64,000 nt of DNA, taken from the NCBI GenBank assembly GCA_020431705.1, contig JAGQHQ010000003.1:43420-107419 (forward strand), written 5' to 3'. The stretch's first letter is position 1. Each line of letters starts with the position of its first letter. Made by a program: the position numbers and the translations under genes. The notes beneath the pieces were generated by a model, which searched no databases, had not been told where the DNA came from, and was given only the letters and a program-made list of their open reading frames with translations. The DNA comes from Candidatus Dependentiae bacterium. GTDB lineage: Bacteria > Babelota > Babeliae > Babelales > Vermiphilaceae. Shown piece by piece: positions 58,736 through 64,000 of this stretch.

Positions 58736-59777
58736 TAACACGCTCCTTATCAAATTCCTCAACCACTCTTTGTCTACCGGCAGCTCCCATAACTGGCCAA
58801 CATTCAGGATGTTCAACTAGGTATAACATATATTCTGCAAGCGCCTGACTGTCTTTCTCTTTCGTCAGCAAACCCGACACACCATGCTGCACTAACTCAG
58901 GAATACCGCTATGATATGTACTAATAACCGGTAATCCACATGCCATTGCCTCTTTAAGCACATTGGGAATTCCTTCTTGATCTCCTGCAACACCTGTTAC
59001 TGAGGGTAAAACAAAAAAATGCGAATGATCCAACAAGTCGTAAACCTGCTGCTGCGTACACATACCGTGAAAAATAACACTCTCTTCAATATCTAACTGC
59101 TGAATAATTTTTTTGTACTTATCTTCAAGAGGGCCGTCACCGACAAGATGATATTCTACATTTGGATATTTTTTCACAACCTGTGCAAATGCTTGCAGCG
59201 CATATTCAATACCCTTTTTTTCAACAAATCGCGCAACGGTAATTATACGAATAGACTCATCCGACACTAACTTTTTTGTCTTGTAACTAAACAAGTTACA
59301 ATCAATTGCAGAGTGATGAACTACTATTTTTTGTAAATCACATCCATGCACAACAAGTCGTTTTCTAAAAAAATCACAAACCGATAGAAACAAATCACCC
59401 TTTTTAAATAAATTTGTGTATCTTTTTGGATGAGAGCAAAGCGCTCTGCTTACATCTACACCGCGAAAAAAAGTAACCAATTTTCCTTTAAAGCCAAGTA
59501 CATCTTTTATTGCTACAAAGTCGGCACCACGCATTCCTGTTTGCGCAATAACAATATCTATACTGTTCATATCTGGCCATGTATTATAGTATGTCTTGTT
59601 TATCAAATCATATTTGGCAACTGTGCTATGCATTTTTGTTATATCGCCAGGAATTTTTGCTTGTATAAAGACACGATGTCCCCTGCTAATCAATCCAGTA
59701 ATTTGATTCAGTATAAATGTTTCAGAAAGCTTAGGAAAAATAGGAACTAACATTAAAATCGTAAGCACCGTTTTCAT
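58695..59777 (-). CDS. Glycosyltransferase family 4 protein
   Basis: 360 residues with the GT4 fold: MLVPIFPKLSETFILNQITGL at the N-terminus, RIITVARFVEKKGIEYALQ and the C-terminal motif PNVLKEAMACGLPVISTYHSGIPE, including the EAMACGLP region that holds a nucleotide donor. The start ATG overlaps the upstream gene's stop (ATGA), so translation is coupled. The N-terminus is mostly the first Rossmann strand, so a signal peptide is uncertain. Confidence 0.87.
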   Translation of the reverse strand: MKTVLTILMLVPIFPKLSETFILNQITGLISRGHRVFIQAKIPGDITKMHSTVAKYDLINKTYYNTWPDMNSIDIVIAQTGMRGADFVAIKDVLGFKGKLVTFFRGVDVSRALCSHPKRYTNLFKKGDLFLSVCDFFRKRLVVHGCDLQKIVVHHSAIDCNLFSYKTKKLVSDESIRIITVARFVEKKGIEYALQAFAQVVKKYPNVEYHLVGDGPLEDKYKKIIQQLDIEESVIFHGMCTQQQVYDLLDHSHFFVLPSVTGVAGDQEGIPNVLKEAMACGLPVISTYHSGIPELVQHGVSGLLTKEKDSQALAEYMLYLVEHPECWPVMGAAGRQRVVEEFDKERVNDVLEQILYKLCC

Positions 59778-60961
59778 ATGATATGGCTACATAAGTCTAA
59801 AAAAATTTGCTCCAGCTTATCATTCAGCATTTCTTTTTCATACGTTGCTAAAATTTTTTCTCTACCGGCCTTACCCATTATATGCCACAATTCAGGATGG
59901 GAAATTAAATAGCTCAGCCGATCAACCAAACCAAAAACATTTTGCTCTGTCACTAAAAACCCAGAAATACCATGCTCAACAACTTCCGGAATACCAGCAT
60001 GAAATGTACTAACAACTGGTAATTGGCAAGCCATTGCTTCTTTGAGCGCATTAGGAATACCTTCTTGCGCATAATTTTGGGAAGTAATTGGTGCGAGCAA
60101 AAAAATATCTGATGACTGTAAAAGTGCACCCACTTCAAGATGACTTTTTTCACCAATTAAATGTATTGTACCTTGCATGCCAAGCATTTTTATTTGTTTT
60201 TCCAACAATTTTTTCAATTTACCATCACCGACAATTATATATTCTACATTAGGATGCTCTTTAGTAAGACGTGCAACTGCATCAATACTATAGATAAGTC
60301 CTTTTTGTTCTACAAGCCGAGCTACAGTAATTATTTTTATTTTTCTTTTACTTCCAAATGATTTTTTGTATGGTACAAATTGATCACAGTTGATTGCCGA
60401 AGGCATAACTGTAATTTTTTCTATTGGGCAACCATATGAAATAAGATACTCTTTCAAATAGTCACATACTGGTAAGCATAAATCAACTTGTTGAAAAACA
60501 TCGTCATATATATGGGGATTTTTTTTTAAAAAAACCGTTGTTGCATAACCACGAAAGCTAACTACCAATTTCGCATTCAACCCACATTCTTGTTTTAATT
60601 TCAAACAACGTTTTCCATGAGATGCAAGTTGACCGTAAATAATATCAAACTGTTTGTAACCACTTGGTATATTACCAAAAAACACCTTACCGCTAAAATT
60701 ATATTTCATAAGTTGCGGTGGCAATTTTTTATCTACATTTTTTTCAGCAAGAATGTACAAATCATGGCCACGTTCAATGAGCCCCTCGATTTGATTTATT
60801 ATAAACGTTTGCAAACTGTATGGAAATTTTGTAACAATCATCAATATTTTGAGACGTCTCTTACATTGTACGCTATTAACTACAAAAAAAAGACATATAC
60901 ATAATACTACTCTATACCATCTACTCATTACATATTTAGCAATCCTATTAGTTGCGCGCAT
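59774..60961 (-). CDS. Glycosyltransferase family 4 protein with signal peptide
   Basis: 395 residues, about 35 longer than the neighbouring copies because of a basic N-terminus followed by VVLCICLFFVVNSVQC, a probable signal peptide in front of the normal first strand RLKILMIVTKFPYSLQ. The catalytic fold follows (KIITVARLVEQKGLIYSI, PNALKEAMACQLPVVSTF). AAAGGA is correctly placed before this ATG, which supports the longer start. This shows that a GT4 enzyme has gained an export signal. Confidence 0.85.
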   Translation of the reverse strand: MRATNRIAKYVMSRWYRVVLCICLFFVVNSVQCKRRLKILMIVTKFPYSLQTFIINQIEGLIERGHDLYILAEKNVDKKLPPQLMKYNFSGKVFFGNIPSGYKQFDIIYGQLASHGKRCLKLKQECGLNAKLVVSFRGYATTVFLKKNPHIYDDVFQQVDLCLPVCDYLKEYLISYGCPIEKITVMPSAINCDQFVPYKKSFGSKRKIKIITVARLVEQKGLIYSIDAVARLTKEHPNVEYIIVGDGKLKKLLEKQIKMLGMQGTIHLIGEKSHLEVGALLQSSDIFLLAPITSQNYAQEGIPNALKEAMACQLPVVSTFHAGIPEVVEHGISGFLVTEQNVFGLVDRLSYLISHPELWHIMGKAGREKILATYEKEMLNDKLEQIFLDLCSHII

Positions 60962-60972
60962 TACTGTTCCTT

Positions 60973-62256
60973 TTACATTCTGTATAGTTGTTCAAGAAGT
61001 TCGCTCAACTGTATACTGTTCTTTTTTGCATCAAAATACGTCTCAATTCTTATTCGTGCAGCATGAGTAATACTTTTCCAACAACCGGTATGTGTTATTA
61101 GCCATTCAATAGCTGTCGCCAATACATCAGCACTTTTCTCAGGTACAAGTAATCCCGTAGCATGATGCTCAATCAATTCTGGTATGCCAGCATGATATGT
61201 AGAAATAACTGGTAAACCAAAAGCCATTGCCTCTTTAAGCGTGTTTGGTATACCTTCCTTATCTCCATCTCTTGCGGTCACAGACGGCAATACAAAAATA
61301 TCTGATTGTTCAAATAATTCAATGAGTGTTTCATGAGTTACCCATCCAGAAACAGTAATATGTTTTGTTAACTTAAACTTTTTGATTCGTCTATCAAGTC
61401 TCGAATATAAGGGGCCATCGCCAACAATAGTACACTGTATGTTAGGGTACTTTTTTACCAACAGCCATATGGCATTGACTAAGTATGCAAATCCTTTTTT
61501 TTCAACCAATCTTCCCACAGAAATAATACGAATTATTCCATCTTCAGACAATTTTTTTCGCTTAAATACAAAATGATCTAAATCAATTGCCGAATAATGA
61601 GTAACAATTTTTTGCTCAGGACATCCATAGCAAATGAGCTTTTCTTTAAAATAATCACAAACAGGAAGAAATAGATCGCCATTTGCAAACAATTCTTGAT
61701 AACGATCTATGTGTTTTGGAACATCTCGTGTAATATCTGATCCACGAAAACAAGTAACCAACTTTCCAGTAAAACCTTTTTCTTTAATCTTTCTGAAATC
61801 CGTTCCTCGAGGGCCAAACTGAGCAAGGATAACATCATATGTATTAATATTTTTTGGATATGCTTTATAGTAAACGCGATTTAGGAGCTGATAGCGATTA
61901 ACATCTGGTTGCATTTTTTTGATATTGCCTTTTCTTCGAGCATAGATATATACATCATGCCCATTATCAATCAAACCAGTAATTTGATTTAAAATAACAG
62001 TCTCACAAATAAGTGGAAATGTACCAACTACAACTAGAATCTTAAGCGCATACAGCGAGTTAAAAAATAATAGAAATAATATAGAAAACGACAAACGCCA
62101 TCCTACTTGGCAAAAAAAAGAAAGAATAAATGCTCGTATAAAAAAATAACATTTCATCATCATAGTCATGACTGTAGCACGTGATTTCAACTGTTTCAAA
62201 CCAAACAAATTGCAATTACCACCGAACATCCTAGAATTAAATCCATATTTACACAT
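60973..62256 (-). CDS. Glycosyltransferase family 4 protein with N-terminal hydrophobic extension
   Basis: 427 residues. A long N-terminal extension holds LSFSILFLLFFNSLYA, which fits a signal peptide directly before LKILVVVGTFPLICETVIL. The GT4 core includes IRIISVGRLVEKKGFAYL and PNTLKEAMAFGLPVISTYHAG. The start is uncertain: several ATGs occur in the first 34 codons and no ribosome site is clear. The gene diverges from the GlmU-like gene. Confidence 0.83.
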   Translation of the reverse strand: MCKYGFNSRMFGGNCNLFGLKQLKSRATVMTMMMKCYFFIRAFILSFFCQVGWRLSFSILFLLFFNSLYALKILVVVGTFPLICETVILNQITGLIDNGHDVYIYARRKGNIKKMQPDVNRYQLLNRVYYKAYPKNINTYDVILAQFGPRGTDFRKIKEKGFTGKLVTCFRGSDITRDVPKHIDRYQELFANGDLFLPVCDYFKEKLICYGCPEQKIVTHYSAIDLDHFVFKRKKLSEDGIIRIISVGRLVEKKGFAYLVNAIWLLVKKYPNIQCTIVGDGPLYSRLDRRIKKFKLTKHITVSGWVTHETLIELFEQSDIFVLPSVTARDGDKEGIPNTLKEAMAFGLPVISTYHAGIPELIEHHATGLLVPEKSADVLATAIEWLITHTGCWKSITHAARIRIETYFDAKKNSIQLSELLEQLYRM

Positions 62257-62309
62257 ACATGCGTTATATACACTGCTTTAATCTATACCTTATAAAAAAA
62301 GGACTCTTT

Positions 62310-63323
62310 ATGAAAAAAATAACATATGCATTTTCTATATTACTTACATTGTTTACATCTACCCAAACTATTGAAAATCTACACGGTGTAGTACTAGCAG
62401 CTGGAAAATCTCGCCGATTCAATACTGACTATAGTAAGCTCAGTGCACCTATTTGTGGGTTACCAATGATCTTACATGTTATTTCACCATTAGCCCAGCT
62501 AGACATGCCAATAACATTAGTAGTTGGTTACAAAAAAGAAATCGTTGCAGATATTATCACAAAGGCAAAGGTTCCAAATGTTTTTCTTACAGAACAACAA
62601 GAACAGTTAGGAACCGGCCATGCGCTGTTATGCGCAATTGATACATTACAAGCGGATAACATTATGGTAGTCAATGGAGATATGCCACTAGTAAGTACAG
62701 AAACCATTCAAGCACTATATGATAAACATATAGAAACTGACGCTACAATAAGTATTGTCACTTCTTATTGTGTTGATCCAAATATCGAATACGGTAGAAT
62801 TGTAGAACATGATGGTAAAACAGAAGTTATTGAAGCAAAACATTTTACGTATGATATTCATGACTATCCATATGTAAATGCTGGTATCTATTTAATCTCT
62901 CGTGATTTCTTAGAAAAACATTTACAAAAAGTACAGCAAAATAGTGTAACCGGCGAATTTTATATTACTGATTTGGTAAAAATCGCAAGTGATAATAATC
63001 ATACTGTTGCAACTATTGCCGTCCCTTTTGAAACTATTCATGGAGTAAACACACTGAAACAGCTTGCGCATGTCGAGCACATGATCTGCAATAACATTAT
63101 TGAATCTTTCATGAATCAAGGTGTACGCTTTATAAAACCTGACAGTATTCATCTTGATGTTGATGTAACCATTGGCAAAAATACAATCATTCATCCAGGT
63201 GTTCATATATATAATGGTACTACCATAGGTAAAAATTGCATCATCAAGCCATTTGTTATTTTAGATGGTGTAATTGTTCCTGATAATACAACTATTGATG
63301 CGTACAGTAATTTAGTTGGGTAA
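62310..63323 (+). CDS. Exported GlmU-like nucleotidyltransferase, truncated acetyltransferase part
   Basis: About 337 residues from the ATG at 62310, set by AAAGGA. A signal peptide (ITYAFSILLTLFTSTQT) precedes the pyrophosphorylase domain: VLAAGKSRRF, EQLGTGHAL, VNGDMPLVS, YGRIVE and NAGIYL. GlmU is normally about 456 residues and cytosolic; here only the first turns of the left-handed beta helix (TIGKNTIIHPGVHI) remain, so the acetyltransferase active site is missing. It may make a nucleotide sugar (UDP-GlcNAc or similar) outside the cytosol, or have lost activity. It is next to a GT4 gene. Confidence 0.75.
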   Translation: MKKITYAFSILLTLFTSTQTIENLHGVVLAAGKSRRFNTDYSKLSAPICGLPMILHVISPLAQLDMPITLVVGYKKEIVADIITKAKVPNVFLTEQQEQLGTGHALLCAIDTLQADNIMVVNGDMPLVSTETIQALYDKHIETDATISIVTSYCVDPNIEYGRIVEHDGKTEVIEAKHFTYDIHDYPYVNAGIYLISRDFLEKHLQKVQQNSVTGEFYITDLVKIASDNNHTVATIAVPFETIHGVNTLKQLAHVEHMICNNIIESFMNQGVRFIKPDSIHLDVDVTIGKNTIIHPGVHIYNGTTIGKNCIIKPFVILDGVIVPDNTTIDAYSNLVG

Positions 63324-63330
63324 TATTCTA

Positions 63331-63501
63331 CATAATTATTCATACATTAATGCTGGCATGTATTTATTTAAACGTTCATTTTTGGAAAAATATCTTCCTA
63401 GCTTACAACCAGATTATTACCAGCAGGAATTAAATATCACTCGTTTAGTTCAAGCAGCAAGCAGTGATGGATTGAAAATTGCTACTATTGTTGTGCCCTA
63501 A
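63331..63501 (+). pseudogene. Remnant of a second GlmU-like nucleotidyltransferase
   Basis: An open segment with YSYINAGMYLFKRSFLEKYL..LNITRLVQAASSDG and ending IATIVVP aligns with the YPYVNAGIYLISRDFLEKHL..IATIAVP part of the gene just upstream, at clearly less than full identity. It has no ribosome site and only the middle of the domain is left. A relic of an ancient tandem duplicate is the simplest reading. Confidence 0.75.
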
Positions 63502-63539
63502 TTAAAAACCCCGAAGTTTATCTTCGGGGTTTTTAATTA
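63499..63539. terminator. Strong bidirectional rho-independent terminator
   Basis: An 18-bp perfect stem (63499-63516 with 63522-63539) with a GC core (CCCCGAAG/CTTCGGGG), a five-base loop, and flanking A and T runs. It ends the GlmU-like unit on the plus strand and the rRNA operon on the minus strand. Confidence 0.92.
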
Positions 63540-63542
63540 AAC

Positions 63543-63655
63543 CTGGCGGTACCTACTTTTCCAGTCCGTCTCCAGACAAGTATCATCGGCGTTGCAGACT
63601 TTACTTCCGTATTCGAAATGGGAACGGGTGTTTCCCTGCAACTATACCCACCAGA
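63543..63655 (-). rRNA. rrf: 5S ribosomal RNA
   Basis: Minus strand: the CTGGTGG start pairs with the CCGCCAG end through G-U, with internal GAAACACCCGTTCCCATTTCGAA and GGAAGT motifs, typical of 5S rRNA. About 113 nt. The end points are approximate by a few bases. Confidence 0.9.
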
Positions 63656-63663
63656 AATTTTCA

Positions 63664-63700
63664 ATCTGTCTCCAAACTATTTAACATTTTAGAGACAGAT
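63664..63700 (-). other. Candidate rRNA processing stem
   Basis: A 9-bp inverted repeat (63664-63672 with 63692-63700) around a 19-base loop lies in the 23S-5S spacer, as expected for a processing stem. Confidence 0.5.
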
Positions 63701-63779
63701 AATTTAGTCTTGTGAAGAAATATCTGTAAACTATCCTGTCATCAATTTTGCAATCTTTAAAATACTAAAACTTCTTAGC

Positions 63780-64000
<221 letters not shown>

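Noticed and set aside
58736..58816. Longer N-terminus for the sulfotransferase (start at 58816)
   Set aside because: It lies deep in the upstream glycosyltransferase gene without a ribosome site; AAGGAG fits the ATG at 58735.

Overview
The window is AT-rich bacterial chromosome. Conserved informational genes (rpoB, rpoC, rplKAJL, secE, nusG, pnp, trpS) are embedded among many AT-rich genes for proteins with N-terminal signal peptides. The run of secreted TPR, ankyrin-like and glycan-enzyme proteins, large intramembrane protease and scarcity of metabolic genes fit a small-genome, host-associated lineage. My best guess is the Candidatus Dependentiae (TM6)/Babela type; this is inferred from gene content and not tested by phylogeny.

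Layout. (1) 1-1164: the 3' part of a membrane/coiled-coil protein. (2) 1203-11112: a plus-strand, tightly overlapping array of TPR proteins. Five have a complete glycosyltransferase-9-like C-terminal domain, one is truncated, one carries a methyltransferase-like domain and one is TPR only; all begin with a signal peptide or anchor. (3) 11213-19459: a secreted ankyrin-like protein, a PcrA/UvrD helicase, a pseudopilin-like protein, trpS, then a cdaA-cdaR-glmM operon in which the cyclase active-site motifs are missing, and a DUF502 protein. (4) 19630-39295, minus strand: a duplicated secreted protein; holA-like, rph, pnp, rpsO and tRNA-Val; then rpoC-rpoB-rplL-rplJ-rplA-rplK-nusG-secE with tRNA-Trp, rpmG and tRNAs Thr, Thr, Gly and Tyr; then tsaE and a NYN-domain protein. 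A good promoter candidate lies just upstream of tRNA-Tyr. RpoB has an unusual cysteine-rich insertion. (5) 39421-46011: a lone atpG, a MazG-like protein, murA, an RsuA/RluB-type pseudouridine synthase, tdk, radA and a signal-peptide NUDIX protein. (6) 46036-52959: a tandem pair of secreted unknowns, a 1117-residue CPBP-type protease-like membrane protein and another secreted unknown. (7) 53073-63501: a glycan cluster with two exported QueC-like PP-loop proteins, a frameshifted GT11-like gene, four GT4 glycosyltransferases, a sulfotransferase, an exported GlmU-like nucleotidyltransferase and a remnant of a second copy. (8) 63499-64000: a strong terminator, the 5S rRNA and the 3' end of the 23S rRNA, both on the minus strand.

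The main biological theme is that two separate glycan gene sets encode enzymes that normally use cytosolic nucleotide donors (UDP-sugars, ATP, PAPS), yet most begin with what looks like a cleavable signal peptide, while the housekeeping genes between them do not. That suggests an extracytoplasmic, possibly host-directed, glycan-modifying system. It is the most interesting hypothesis here.
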